From the NCBI RefSeq assembly GCF_029867415.1, contig NC_081181.1, positions 120,233,183-120,297,182 on the forward strand: a stretch of 64,000 nt of DNA. The letters run 5' to 3'. Under the pieces are notes generated by a model that worked only from the letters and a program-made list of their open reading frames with translations, was not told where the DNA came from and made no database searches. The stretch is from Vicia villosa (Eukaryota > Streptophyta > Magnoliopsida > Fabales > Fabaceae). Below, one piece after another: positions 1 to 11,576 of the stretch. The position numbers and the translations under genes are program-made. Positions within the stretch are counted from its first letter, which is position 1. The number at the start of each line of letters is the position of its first letter.

Positions 1-228
1 TCAGGATGATGCGTAAATTAGTCACTCTTATCGAGAAGCTAACAAGTGTGCAGATGCGTTGGTAAATGAAAGATGCAACTTAAATTGCAATTTTGTTGAA
101 TACATAGTTACTCTTATTTTTATTAGTGGGTTGTTAGAGGATGACTTGTTAGGAGTTTTTGTTCCTAGGTTGATCCCTGTGTAGCTTTTCTTTCTTCGGG
201 CTTTGGCCCTTTTGTTTACCAAAAAATT
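1..228 (+). pseudogene. 3' end of an L1-type LINE (RNase H tail)
   Basis: Frame 2 reads a decayed LINE RNase H tail, with HSYREANKCADALVNERC-like residues typical of the C-terminal RVT_3 domain of plant LINEs. Stop codons follow, and the copy ends in the usual LINE 3' sequence ...TTTACCAAAAAATT. It is the inverted-repeat partner of the LINE at 7586-8223. The downstream AAATTTGTAGATCT at 229-242 is one copy of that LINE's target-site duplication. No function is expected. Confidence 0.6.
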
Positions 229-770
229 AAATTTGTAGATCTGGCTCCATTTGAAAACATAAGCCAATTTGATTCATTCATAATCTTAATTTCAGTTTTG
301 ACTCATTTACATTAAGATATTAAGATACAATGTTTTTAAAGAAAAAAAAAGTTACCACTATCCAAATATAATTTTAAAAAAAAGGTCTAAATAGCAAAAC
401 TTTAAATGAAAAAAAAGTTTCAATAACCAAATTTTACACAATTAGAAATGAATAAAAAAAATTAATGATTTTTAATTTGGGCCAACTTTCTAAAATGGCT
501 TAATAATTGCTTGTTTAATCGAATGAACCAAAATAAAAGTAGATTTGCGACCAAAAAGTTAATTTTTGAAGATATAAAATTGGACCGTCAATGGCCGTCT
601 AATGTGTAAAAAACTGGATTGATTTTAAAATGGACTCGATTATTGTTAAAACCCAAAAAAACTAGTAATGAAATCGAATTCGGGAAAAATTGATTGTTGA
701 ATCAGACGGAAATGGACCTATATTTCTCAACCGAGGGTTGGGCCAATTTGGGGTTTTGAGACTGAGCCCA
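1..770 (+). repeat. Left arm of a long inverted repeat
   Basis: This stretch is the reverse complement of 7035-7813 with very few differences: one indel of about 9 nt near 285 (matching about 7505-7520) and isolated substitutions, for example near 634 and 680. Homology stops abruptly at about 770, just after the shared reading ...GVLRLSP, where the right arm turns into mobile-domain coding sequence. The arm begins at base 1, so its outer limit is outside the window. The spacer is about 6.26 kb. Confidence 0.9.
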
Positions 771-779
771 AAATTGAAC

Positions 780-1890
<1,111 letters not shown>

Positions 1891-2149
1891 TACTGTTAAA
1901 TACTAATTGTCCCTGGAAGAAAATGACTCTAAGCTATTCACTAAACAAACCCTCACCCTTTAATGGAGAATGGTATAGTTTGCGGAAAGAGAAAATGAAA
2001 TTTTTCATAGAAGAAATGTATGGTGGTATATGGAAGGTTGGGTAGGAAGGTCCATTTCTACACATGATATCATTGGTGTTGTAGTGAACAAACATGAAAA
2101 AGATTAGACCAAAGATGATAAAGAAAATGTGCACCGTAGTTTGAAAGCA

Positions 2150-3730
2150 AAAACTATCATCATTACTTCTCTTAGTCTTAATGAATATTTCTATCTTACT
2201 TCGAGACTACAAAAAGAAGAGTACAACAACTACAGATCATGGGTACTGTTTGTCATGTCAGAAGATACATAGAGGCAACACATACTCAGTATGTGATGAA
2301 CAGATCCACAGTGATGTTATTTCACTAATCATCAGCCTATGGATAGAAGATGAAGAAGAAGAAAATCTGTTGTTAAGCAGCATGCTCCATTGGAGATTAT
2401 GAAATATACTCATACTTGATCAATGCCTACATTGTTCATGTTGAATAACAGAAGTAACTGGATGCACTGAGTTGTTACTCGATAGTGATTCATTTATACT
2501 GATGTTCATCAACATGCCATCAAGCTGTAACAAGCTTTATGATCAGAATTGAAGAAGGAGGAGCTGAAGACCAACATGAAGAAGCACATAAACAGAATTG
2601 TTGTTCTGAATCTGCTTAATGAAATAGAAGCTCAAGAAGCAATTTAAATAAGAATTGTTGCTCTTTATCTGCTTACAGAAGAAGAAGATGATGATCACTC
2701 TGAATAAGCATTCTTAATAAGGGTTGTGTCCCTTAATCAGCTTTCAGGAGATACAAGAGATCAAGACAGAAGCATCCAACATAAGAGTCGAGTCTCTTAA
2801 ATCTGCTTATGAGAAGAAGGAGAAGATCTCAATCAGAAGATAAAAGAAGAAGACTACAAGTTCTGTTATAACTTGTAATACATTGTGAAACATATAGAGT
2901 TGCTGCTCGTAATGTGTAATATCTTAGAAACTTCTGATAGTTTGTTTAAGCACTAGAAGTGACTTCTAGTCAGAGTGTCGTAAACATATGTGCTTAAGAT
3001 AGGAGAGAACCAGCTTGAATAAGAAGCAATCTTGTAATCTCTAGTAGACTGGTGAACGTTATATCCTTCTGGGATCCCTGAACGGTTCATCATCTAAGGT
3101 TAGTCACAGTGGTTTGTTGTGTAGGGTTAGACACAACAAAATGGTGGTGCAGGAAGTCAAGGGATGTTATATCTCGTGGAAATCACTGAACAGTCCTTTG
3201 CAGTCAATCACGAGCAGTTGGCTTGTGCAGGGTGCCTGAGTCAATGGAAGTTATATCTCGCAAAGATCACAAAACGGGTCATTGTCCAGATGGTTAGTCA
3301 CAACAGTTGGCTGTGCAGGATAGTTAGTCACGATAGAGGATCGTGCAGTTGTAATCATGATTTGGTTATAGTGAATTAAGACCTCTGTTGAGAGGCAAAT
3401 CACCTGAAGAAGGTGGACTGGAGGTAGCTTTAGTTAGAAGGTGAACCAGGATACAAATGAATGTGTCTTTTACTTTCTGCACATGTCATTTTAACTTAGA
3501 ACATTTACGCAAAAGCTCCTCATAACTGTACTGAGCAAGTCAGAAGTTCTGATATCCTTTAGAAGTTAAAATGAACATCTTATTGGTTATGTAGTTCTAC
3601 ACTTCATGTTTCCGCAACATCAAAGCATAATCCAATAGATGATTAAGTGAAAGAAAAGACGTTAAAGAAAAAGAAAGGGAATTTTAATTCGTAAAGAACA
3701 CAATTCAATCCGCCCCTTTCTTGTGTTTTT
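2150..3730 (+). mobile_element. Second Ty1/copia LTR-like fragment (SIRE/Maximus type)
   Basis: This non-coding stretch is rich in GAAGAAG/AAGATC runs, with repeated short phrases around 3160-3420 (TTATATCTCG..., TTAGTCACA...). It contains GAAGGTGAACCAGGATA followed by a TTTACTTTCTGCACATGTCATTTT phrase spread over about 3440-3490. It ends at about 3700-3725 with ACACAATTCAATCCGCCCC, the kind of text found at the 3' edge of SIRE/Maximus LTRs. The small open frames at 2181-2402 and 3164-3379 have no recognisable domain. Its limits and whether it is one or several fragments are uncertain. Confidence 0.4.
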
Positions 3731-4008
3731 CTCCACCTTCAATATGGACATCCTCCAAATTATTCATAAAGAAACTATTGAGGTAAAAAGGGCAAGGTTG
3801 GACACATTAACTCATAAGTATGAACTTTTTCATAATGAAACCAGAGGATAATATTAATCAAATGCAAACACGATTACCCATATTGTGAGTCATATGAGAA
3901 CTTTGGGGAAAACATTTTTAAATTAGGAACTAGTTGTAAAAAAGATAAGATGCTTAAACCGTAGTTGGAAATCTAAAATCATTGTGATTTAGGAATTTAG
4001 GGATCTAA

Positions 4009-4039
4009 CACACTCACACACACACATACACACACACAC
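4009..4039. repeat. (CA)n microsatellite
   Basis: A short CA repeat with one TACA interruption, followed directly by a T10 run. It sits between two copia-like fragments. Confidence 0.85.
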
Positions 4040-5060
4040 TTTTTTTTTTGGCATATTACATGAACATGGGATGAAATTGAAGAGACTTGTCATAGACGAG
4101 GAATGAGAAAAGTAAAGTAAAAGTCTAGCACTCAAAGCCAAAGACTTTGATTCTGACGTCTCTTATAGTAAAAAAAGGAAGGAAGTGTCTCCTTTATATA
4201 AGAGAAGAATTGACTCAAAAAAAAGAAACGATCCATGGGCCAATTAACTAACTTAATCTATTAGGTCCTAAGTCTAATCGATTAGGTACCACAAATAATT
4301 AATTGTTTGTGTCTATTTTGGAATGTTTCGATAGAGAGTTGTTACCAATAATTAATACATTGTCATAATCAGTTATATAATGGATTTTGCTTCTTCTAAT
4401 CATTTAGCTTTAGGATTTAATCGATTAGGTAGTTAAAGAGTTTCTTCTAATGAAGCTGGTAGTTTTCTAGTAAATTGGCTAGGGCTTAGAAACATTTTTA
4501 GGTGATTTATTATGTAAAAGAGGTTTCAAAAAGTCTTTTGAGTGTGAGTGTGAGTTGCATTAGTATCTTAGGAGTTACTCTCCTGCTTTTACAAGACTCT
4601 AGTCACTTAGACTCAACCAGGAAAACTTCCACATTTCCTCTCAATCACAACTCTGAGGCTTTCAAGTTTATTTTTTAAATATAGCATTCATATAATCACT
4701 TCAATGAAACTTTTAGTCTCCTACTTGATAAGGCTTGAGATATCTTCAAGTTAATCACCATCATCAGAGAGTTGGAAAGTTACTACCATCGACTTTAACA
4801 ATCATTAGCGTTGTTGTCATCAAAACACTTTGAAAGGTGGCCAGCAGGACCATCACTTCATACCTGCAAGCACATAGATCCATATTCTTCCTCTTTTTGA
4901 TGATGACAATGCATCTCTAAAGGAGGGGGTAAAAGAGAAATAGGTAGATAGAAATTTGGAGTGGTTAAACTCCCCCTCACATGAGTAGAGAATATACTCT
5001 ACCCCCCCTGAGAGTATACTTCTCCCTTTTTGTCATAAGCAAAAATGCGGGAAACAAATA
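4040..5060 (-). mobile_element. Ty1/copia 3' end and LTR fragment, minus orientation
   Basis: On the minus strand, about 5035-4955 reads GCTTATGACAAAAAGGGAGAAG then GAGGGGGAG. This is the non-coding spacer and polypurine tract seen downstream of pol in SIRE-like copia elements. The following LTR-like sequence includes a TATA box (the complement lies near 4192-4200) and matches 840-1100 in the opposite orientation. No open frame remains. It and 780-1890 are two differently oriented LTR relics within the inverted-repeat spacer. Confidence 0.45.
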
Positions 5061-5209
5061 AAACACATAGATCATAAAACATCATATAGAAAAAGGGGAT
5101 TTATTTAAGATTTCTAGTTCAATTTTTATAAAGAAGAATTTTTGTAAAAATATATGCGAGTTGATTAAATGAGGTCACGAATTCAAGTACGCATTCTCAT
5201 TTTTCTAAA

Positions 5210-5605
5210 AATATGGTAACATGGGTTGCGTTTCTTTCCTGTTTAGGCTTTATTTATGTGGTAAAAGGAGTTGAGTTTGAGGTTAGGATTTTGCGAGATT
5301 CGGTCTGATTTTATGCAGTGCTTTATGCTCTATTTGGATTACTTGTTTGTATTATAACTTGTCAAGACTTGTTGTTTAATAGCATTATGGCCGCCATACG
5401 TAACACACCTTTTTTTGTTTGGATGTATTTTAAGTAAGTTTACTCACTGTTAAAATTTGTAAATTTGGCTCCATTTGAGAACATAAGCCAATTTGATTCA
5501 TTTATAATCTTAATTTTATTATTTTGAGTTTTGACTCATTTACGTTAAAATACTATGTTTTTAAAGAAAAATAAAGTTACCACTATCCAAATATAAATGG
5601 CAATT
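5210..5605 (+). repeat. Paralogue of the 7.48-8.48 kb repeat lacking the LINE
   Basis: 5210-5455 is the reverse complement of about 8239-8480, and 5455-5605 corresponds to about 7440-7571 in reverse complement (also direct to 230-370). Here the two parts are contiguous (ACTCACTGTTAAAATTTG then TAAATTTGGCTCC). At 7.57-8.24 kb they are separated by the LINE and its duplicated CAGATCTACAAATTT. This copy therefore represents the pre-insertion (empty-site) arrangement. The underlying repeat family is not recognised. Confidence 0.75.
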
Positions 5606-5999
5606 TATTAATACACTCTTATGGGATGAACAACACCTCTGAAAATCTCAAATTTCTCTTCGGAGATGCATCTCCGAACGCAGTATAATGAATTTAAAAA
5701 ATACAGTTCGGATATGAATCTTCGAAGATACCCTAAAGACGTTTCGGATATGCTTCTTCGAAAACATGGCTGGACATAATGGTTGGTAGGAATATAATTG
5801 TTTTTGTTTTAAAAAAATCAATGTCGGTGTGATCAATAATTTGGTTTAAATCGTTAATAAACACACAAACAAAAAACAATAAAAAAATCACAATGAAGGT
5901 AGGTTTATTCTGATATAGCGAAAAATAATACAAATGTTGTTCAGAAAGTATGAAATGTAAAATTAATACATCGATAAATAAAAAAAAGAAGGGCATAAC
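5606..5999. repeat. Palindrome-bearing flank of the minus-strand mobile-domain element
   Basis: An A+T-rich block containing short inverted motifs of the type TTCGGAGATGCATCTCCGAA (5657-5677) and diverged relatives around 5705 and 5745. The same style of motif (TTCCGTAGATACATCTACGGAA-like) flanks the second mobile-domain pseudogene at 21.0-21.2 kb. It is therefore probably part of the same transposon family. No gene is seen. Confidence 0.55.
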
Positions 6000-7010
6000 C
6001 TACTACGTATGCCTAATCCTAACCTCTGCTCCCTCCTCCGCCCCTTGTATCTCGCAAAACTCGATGTCTCTCTAACCATCCTTTGACCTTTCTACGATGG
6101 ACACCGCTTCAGGATTGCCTCTCTCAATCACCTCTAACTCCAAAGCGTCTTGCCTAATCAACTGTATACACTGACAAATCGACAAGACATTAGTGGTATG
6201 GTCATTCTGGGCCTACTGGTTCTCCAAGATCTTCTCATGAGCTGGCCTAGGTGGATGTCCAGGAGTGTTCAGTGTCATGATAGGGTGTGACACTATGTAG
6301 AACCATGTCAGGTATTCCTCCACACAATGCCAACTGCTCGATGCTGGCAACATCCAATACTCCTCCGGCACCATATGATGCTCCCAATCCTAAAAGATGT
6401 CACCGAGATCCCGACGGACAATGGTGTCAAGAGCATCCAGTTGATGTCATCATGAACAGTTCGATCAAGATACACCCGGAACGGTGGCACAACATTATTC
6501 CCTCTTTGCAAGATATACATGGTAGCCCGCATTAACTCTTCACGATACTCCTCATCAATGTAGAAACCATGAATACAGAGGAGGTGGAAAATGATCCATC
6601 CCTAAAATAAAAAATAAGAGCTATGTAAGAATAAAATATTAATATCAAATTAAAATTAATAGCTGAAATGAAAAGTACCGCGATTAGTGTGCAAGAGTTT
6701 GTCAACTTCCTTGTCCTCCAGTTAGAAGCTTCATTCAGCTTTTGGTATAGGTATACCAAACTACACCCCCAGTTCCACTTGCTAATTTTATTCAAATCAA
6801 TGAAGTACTGGAGGTATGCACTACAAAAATAGACGTGTCAATCAAGAACATGACGTTACACTGCAAAGCACAAGCACAATGGTATTGAACAAAAAAAATC
6901 ATTGCCCTCGCTCGCAGAATCTGCTGTTGCATCCAGGTACTCTTCATATAGTGTTGCCGGGAAGGAGAACTTGACATGAGTTCCATTAGTTGAGGAAGTT
7001 TCCAAAAGCT
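6000..7010 (-). pseudogene. Plant mobile domain (PMD) protein, broken
   Basis: Read on the minus strand from about 7010 to 6000, pieces in several frames give a plant mobile domain, the transposon-linked relative of MAIN-type proteins (aminotransferase-like/PPP7-like). The order is HVKFSFPATLYEEYLD (about 6990-6940), then WNWGCSLVYLYQKLNEASNWRTRKL (about 6785-6710), then YIVSHPIMTLNTPG...PPRPAHE near 6300-6230. Stops and frameshifts separate the pieces. The reading resembles the second copy at 18.9-20.86 kb on the other strand. The upstream border abuts the right inverted-repeat arm at about 7034. No product is expected. Confidence 0.7.
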
Positions 7011-7034
7011 CTGAATTTGAGTAAGGAGAACTAA

Positions 7035-7813
7035 TGGACTCAGTCTCAAAACCCCAAATTGGCCCAACCCTCGGTTGAGAAATATAGGTCCATTTCCGTC
7101 TGATTCAACAATCAATTTTTCCCAAATTCGATTTCATTACTAGTTTTTTTGGGTTTTAACAATAATCGGGTCCATTTTAAAATCAATCCAGTTTTTTACA
7201 CATTAGACGGCCATTGACGGTCCAATTTTATATCTTCAAAAATTAACTTTTTGGTCGCAAATCTACTTTTATTTTGGTTCATTCGATTAAACAAGCAATT
7301 ATTAAGCCATTTTAGAAAGTTGGCCCAAATTAAAAATCATTAATTTTTTTTATTCATTTCTAATTGTGTAAAATTTGGTTATTGAAACTTTTTTTTCATT
7401 TAAAGTTTTGCTATTTAGACCTTTTTTTTTAAATTATATTTGGATAGTGGTAACTTTTTTTTTCTTTAAAAACATTGTATCTTAATATCTTAATGTAAAT
7501 GAGTCAAAACTGAAAACAATAAAGTTAAGATTATGAATGAATCAAATTGGCTTATGTTTTCAAATGGAGCCAGATCTACAAATTTAATTTTTTGGTAAAC
7601 AAAAGGGCCAAAGCCCGAAGAAAGAAAAGCTACACAGGGATCAACCTAGGAACAAAAACTCCTAACAAGTCATCCTCTAACAACCCACTAATAAAAATAA
7701 GAGTAACTATGTATTCAACAAAATTGCAATTTAAGTTGCATCTTTCATTTACCAACGCATCTGCACACTTGTTAGCTTCTCGATAAGAGTGACTAATTTA
7801 CGCATCATCCTGA
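7035..7813 (-). repeat. Right arm of the long inverted repeat
   Basis: Reverse complement of 1-770 (see that entry). The inner border at 7034/7035 is a sharp junction with mobile-domain sequence. The outer border is unknown because its partner reaches the window edge. The arm contains the 3' half of the LINE at 7586-8223 plus about 500 bp of A+T-rich non-coding flank. Confidence 0.9.
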
Positions 7814-8223
7814 AGCTCAATCAACCTTGTAATTTACCTTAACAAGGCATAACCTTTAGAGCTTTCTAACGCGCCTTTTTTTTAATAACATTCATCACCG
7901 CTACAGAATCCACATTCAACTCCACCTTCTTCCCTAATTTGATCGTATAATTAAGGCCTTCAAACACACCTCACAATTTTGCTACAAAGGCAGAACACAC
8001 ACTTGTATTTTTCGTAAAACCATCTAACCAAACACCATTAGCATCTCTTACAACATCCCCCACAACCCACAACGTGCAGTTACTACTAAGGTGGATAAGG
8101 CGTCGGTTATTATGATTAGTTGGCAACCTCTTCAAAGTAACTACGTCAAGCTGAACACGGATGGTTGGTTATGATTAGTTGGCAACCTCTTCAAAGTAAC
8201 TACGTCAAACTCAACACAGATGG
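7586..8223 (-). pseudogene. 5'-truncated L1 LINE with inverted 5' segment and target duplication
   Basis: Minus-strand reading from about 8116 down gives a decayed RNase H domain (DVVRDANGVWLDGFTKN..., then GVFEGLNYTIKLGKKVELNVDS) and the LINE 3' end TTTACCAAAAAATT at 7586. The element is flanked by CAGATCTACAAATTT at 7571-7585 and 8224-8238, a 15-bp target-site duplication. The 5' end (about 8117-8223) is inverted. On the plus strand it reads WQPLQSNYVKLNTDG, the start of the RNase H domain, and this inverted piece is present twice in tandem (about 52 bp each). Such an inverted 5' end is the known signature of twin-primed L1 insertion. It is non-functional. Confidence 0.75.
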
Positions 8224-8238
8224 CAGATCTACAAATTT

Positions 8239-8480
8239 TAATAGTGAGTAAAATTACTTAAAATACATCCAAACAACAAAAGATATGCTGCGTATGGCAG
8301 CCATAATACAATCAAACAACAAGTCTTAAAAAGTTATAATACAAACAAGTAATCCAAATAGAGCACAAAGCATTGCACTCCTTAAAGACAGACCAATCCT
8401 CGCAAAATCCTAACCTCAAACTCAACCCCTTTTACCACAAAAATAAAGCCTAAACGCAGCTCATGTTACTGTATTTTTAG
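8239..8480 (-). repeat. Continuation of the repeat interrupted by the LINE
   Basis: Reverse complement of about 5210-5455 with roughly 10-15% visible differences. It contains no open frame and matches no coding motif. It is useful mainly because it proves the empty-site relation described for 5210-5605. Confidence 0.7.
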
Positions 8481-9193
8481 AAAATGTCATTTGTGTAGAA
8501 AATAAATTAGTAGTCTAGCAGTATTGGTGAAACTCTTGCTCATAATAGATGCCAACATAAAAAACATATTAATATTAAAATAAAAAAAAAGGTAAAACAT
8601 TAATAATCACAAGCGTAAACAATCTCAACTACAAACCAAAAAAATACAAGAATAAAATAAATATGTTAGTAAAAACAGAATATCATCATAATATTATCAC
8701 AATATTAAGTAAAAAAAACAAAGGACAAATCGAGTCAAAAATGAAAATTTTAAAACAAAATAAAATAAACAATCCCTTACATTCCAATTTCCCTTCAGCT
8801 CTTGAACAACCAGATAATATATGGATAATATATGAACCAGATGTGAACAAAACGGGTATAAGAGTAATACACATTAGCACACAACATTTGCACTACAAAT
8901 GTTGCAACGAAAAACCTATGTTAAATCCATCCCAAAACAATCACCTAAGCTACATCAATGATACAAAAACTCAGTTTGATTGATTGCCAACATCCTTCAG
9001 CATACTTTGAACTATTTCAAAGTCCAATTTGCCAAAGCAATATGTTAATAACTCCTCACCAGATGATCCAAGCTTTCAAAATTTCCACAAATGACAGAGC
9101 AATCCAACATACTCTCCAGCAAAATTTTTATGAAACAGCCTCCCTCAAAAAAACAATGCTTTTGGATCTTTAAAGAAAAATTAAAACTCAATT
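8481..9193. other. Intergenic, no gene seen
   Basis: An A+T-rich stretch. The open frames 8663-8983 and 8958-9173 encode low-complexity, Asn/Lys/Ile-rich peptides without a domain and are judged chance frames. The last about 35 bp form the 3' flank of the U1 gene. CAATTGAGTTTTAA on the minus strand at about 9179-9192 is a near match to the plant snRNA 3'-box. Confidence 0.6.
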
Positions 9194-9355
9194 GGGAGGG
9201 GCCGCGCGAACGCAGGCCCCCACAGCAACAAATTATGATGTAGGCTCCACCACTTGGGTAGACCTTAGGCTAGCACCCCTCCTAAGTGCAATGGAGGTCA
9301 CTTGCCTAGGCCATGGGCCTTCTTGATCACCCATTGACCCCATCCAGGTAAGTAT
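9194..9355 (-). ncRNA. U1: U1 spliceosomal snRNA
   Basis: U1 pairs with the 5' splice site at the first step of intron recognition. The RNA starts at 9355 with ATACTTACCTGG, so the splice-site-pairing ACUUACCUG is intact. Stem-loop I carries GATCAAGAAG (U1-70K loop) and stem-loop II carries ATTGCACTTAG (U1A loop). The Sm site ATAATTTGTTG lies at about 9230-9240, followed by the G+C-rich 3' stem (GGGGGCCTGCG...GCGCGGCCCC). The length of about 162 nt fits plant U1. The start is fixed by homology and lies 25 nt downstream of the TATA box (9380-9387). No disruptive change was noticed, so this is a plausible functional gene, first of five snRNA genes on this strand. Confidence 0.95.
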
Positions 9356-9379
9356 GTTGCAATGTATCACACACTTCTG

Positions 9380-9430
9380 TTTTATACTTGATGTTCCATA
9401 CTATTCACTCTAACAATTCCGATGTGGGAC
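9380..9430 (-). promoter_or_regulatory. U1 snRNA promoter (USE + TATA)
   Basis: The upstream sequence element GTCCCACATCG is at 9430-9420 (minus), a perfect match to the plant consensus RTCCCACATCG. The TATA box GTATAAAA is at 9387-9380. The 32-nt gap is the wide spacing typical of RNA polymerase II snRNA genes in plants. Pol III U6 genes have one helical turn less. Confidence 0.9.
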
Positions 9431-10130
9431 TCAGACAACATAAGACTAATTCATTCTATAGAGGAAAAAGAAAAAAAGATTAGTCAAGTGTCATATCGTC
9501 ACAAAGATAATAATCATATAAATCTAAACTGAGACTAATTATTCCCTAAATTTAGTGTCAGAGTTGTATATATGGTCTATATTCACTTAGTGGATCAACA
9601 AGTTATACACCAATCCACTTAGTGGATCAACATGTTATACACCAACTCACATTGCGAACTATTTATAACAATATTATGGCGTCTATATTCGCTTAGTGGA
9701 ATCAACATGTATGCAATATTTTGTTCCATGATCTCCTTTATCATGTTTTATAGAACAATTATTTAACTGAGATCATATCTTACCTTTCATATCAATCTTT
9801 ATTTTGTTTAGAGAACTGATACCAAATCTTACCTTTCAAATCAATTTTATTTTTTTATCAAGTTCAATAACTAGCTGAAGAGTAAACTAAGGTTTGTGTG
9901 AGTTGATTGTTGTGGCTGGATGAGAATTTTGATACTAGTTTGATGACTGGGCTTTTTTACTATTGTAATGTTAAGTTGCAACCATACTAAGTCATATATC
10001 TTATGCAAAATAATGGAATATCGGAGATTGGAAATTAAAGAATGACTAATTAATAAGAGACTGAAATTTAGAAATTCTTAGAATAAATATAAATATATTA
10101 GCTAATATTGTAAGACTTAATTATTATATA
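9431..10130. other. Spacer between U1 and U4, with a short tandem repeat
   Basis: An A+T-rich spacer. Around 9588-9653 a unit of about 33 bp (CACTTAGTGGATCAACA.GTTATACACCAA) occurs twice, with a degenerate third relative near 9690. Nothing coding is seen. Confidence 0.6.
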
Positions 10131-10144
10131 TTGAACTAAAATTG
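10131..10144 (-). terminator. U4 snRNA 3'-box
   Basis: The minus strand reads CAATTTTAGTTCAA immediately 3' of the U4 terminal stem, matching the plant snRNA 3'-end signal CA(N)3-10AGTNNAA. Confidence 0.8.
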
Positions 10145-10146
10145 TA

Positions 10147-10298
10147 GGACTTTACCCCAAAGGGAGTCCTTCCAGAAATTCTCAAAGGCTTGAGTTGAAC
10201 CCAAGCCTAAGAGGGGGTTTGGAAATAGTTTTCAACCAGCAATAGACGCGCCTCGGTTAGAACCTCACTAGCTGCGTCATTGCCCCAAGCGCAAAGAT
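10147..10298 (-). ncRNA. U4: U4 spliceosomal snRNA
   Basis: U4 base-pairs with U6 and keeps it inactive in the U4/U6.U5 tri-snRNP. The RNA starts at 10298 with ATCTTTGCGCTTGGGGC (U4/U6 stem II strand). The 5' stem-loop follows, with the AATGACG.../GTGAGG kink-turn elements that bind the 15.5K/Snu13 protein, then TCTATTGCTGGTTGAAAACT (stem I region). Next come a central hairpin (GGCTTG...CAAGCC), the Sm-like site GAATTTCTGGAAGG, and a 3' hairpin GGACTCCC/GGGGTAAAGTCC ending at about 10147. About 152 nt, close to the usual plant length of about 154. Structure looks intact. Confidence 0.94.
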
Positions 10299-10323
10299 AG
10301 ATTTCACTAATGAATAAGCTTAC

Positions 10324-10373
10324 TTTTATACAAATTCAAATTCATCTTATTTCTCTCATTAGCAGTGTGGGAC
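10324..10373 (-). promoter_or_regulatory. U4 snRNA promoter (USE + TATA)
   Basis: The TATA box TATAAAA is at 10330-10324. The USE-like GTCCCACACTG is at 10373-10363, with two mismatches to RTCCCACATCG. The spacing of 32 nt is identical to the U1 gene, and the TATA-to-start distance of about 26 nt fits. The weaker USE may mean lower activity. Confidence 0.82.
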
Positions 10374-10639
10374 TAAGAAATTGTACTGTGAAGTCCTCAC
10401 TTATCATTCTTGTCCATAAACAAATCTAACAACTTAGACAAGCAAATATTAAACCGCAAAGAATAAATTTGAGATGAAGAGAGCTAAATTGTTCAAAAAC
10501 TAGGACAAGAAAATAACATTTACAGAAGTAAAATAGCCCAGTCACCAAACCAATACCAAAGTTGTTGAAGTTTACTTCCTTCTAATCCAGCCACAAAATG
10601 ACAAATGTGTTCATTTTGGGTATTAGATGGTGTGAGTTT

Positions 10640-11110
10640 GGTTATGTTTGCAATTAGTCATTCAATACAGTATTTTCTTGATCAAAATCTATAGTGGTTA
10701 TAGCAGACAAAAGATTCTGTTGAAGACAGAGATGTTTTACCTTAGTGTACTGATGCAAGTTATGCATGCACTATAAATAGTTAGGCATAACATACTTTAT
10801 TCGAAAATACTAAACACCAAATACTAATGAGAGATGAAACAAACAGTACTCTCGATCTATCATGCATCTGGAACGTAGATTTAGTCTCTCTGTCTACCAC
10901 GCATAATGGGATCTATGTGGATGTTGCTGCAGCGGCCTTCAATTCCCACTGGCTTTCAATTGATAAATAGTAAAGGAAGTAATTGTGTTGAAGTAGATAA
11001 CTCAGAAACAAATTAAAAATCTTATTGCAAAGGAATATTAAGAATTAATAGCAAAGCTCAAGTCCAAATCATTGAAAGGAAGGGGCAGATGTTGCCTCAC
11101 AAAGTGTGGA
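10640..11110. repeat. Diverged remnant of the U5 cassette upstream part
   Basis: 10640-10745 resembles 11640-11715 (a decayed copy of the exon-like segment there). 10975-11100 resembles the end of the cassette open frame (GGAAGTAATTGTGTTGAAGTAGATAACTCAG..., then GGGGCAGATGTTGCCTCAC) found at 12520-12670 and 13850-13995. It therefore looks like the oldest or most deleted member of the tandem cassette. No intact product is seen. Confidence 0.55.
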
Positions 11111-11269
11111 TCAGGCATCTACAGTGACCAAAGGATTCATATTTTAATTTTTGCCTAAGAACCACTTAACCACATGTTTGTGTATCAAAACACTAACAAA
11201 TTCCTAATCAAAACTCCAGTTAGTGATTAATAGTCTAAAATCATCAATAAACTTAACAGATGAACAAAC

Positions 11270-11282
11270 TTTTACTAAATTG
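11270..11282 (-). terminator. U5 copy 1 3'-box
   Basis: The minus strand reads CAATTTAGTAAAA, a match to CA(N)3-10AGTNNAA, two bases after the U5 terminal stem. Confidence 0.8.
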
Positions 11283-11284
11283 CA

Positions 11285-11403
11285 GAGCCCTCAATGAAGA
11301 GGACCCTTCCAAAAACTAGCGTATGCCGCTAAATGTGACGCCGACACGGTATTCTTTAGTAAAAGGCGAAGGAATAGTTCGCTATGTCATCATCACACGG
11401 CTC
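11285..11403 (-). ncRNA. U5: U5 spliceosomal snRNA, copy 1
   Basis: U5 aligns the two exons in the spliceosome through loop I. The RNA starts near 11403 (GAGCCGTGTGATGATGACATAGCG) and carries the invariant loop CGCCTTTTACT (within 11347-11368) and the Sm site CTAGTTTTTGG (11319-11309). The terminal hairpin has arms GGGTCCTC/GAGGGCTC around TTCATT (11306-11285) and is fully pairable with G-U wobbles. The stem closing loop I reads ATTCCTT/AAAGAAT, which leaves one C-A mismatch. Copies 2 and 3 have the perfect ATTCTTT/AAAGAAT. About 119 nt, normal for plant U5. Confidence 0.93.
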
Positions 11404-11430
11404 CGTGCCTACTATCAGGAGAGGTCCTTT

Positions 11431-11482
11431 CATTTTATATCTGAGCAGTATAGTTTCATTTATGAATTAGACGATGTGGGAC
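11431..11482 (-). promoter_or_regulatory. U5 copy 1 promoter (USE + TATA)
   Basis: A perfect USE GTCCCACATCG is at 11482-11472 and the TATA box ATATAAAATG at 11440-11431. The gap of 31 nt indicates Pol II spacing. The start near 11403 is about 28 nt downstream of the TATA box. Confidence 0.9.
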
Positions 11483-11576
11483 TTCAGTCTGATACCCACT
11501 CACTTTAAACATTAAAGTATCCCAATCTAGCACAATTGAATTTCAATGCAAATACAGCACATGAATAATAACTCAC

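Noticed and set aside
8663..9173. Two overlapping frames left of U1
   Set aside because: Low-complexity Asn/Lys/Ile-rich peptides, no domain, A+T-rich surroundings.
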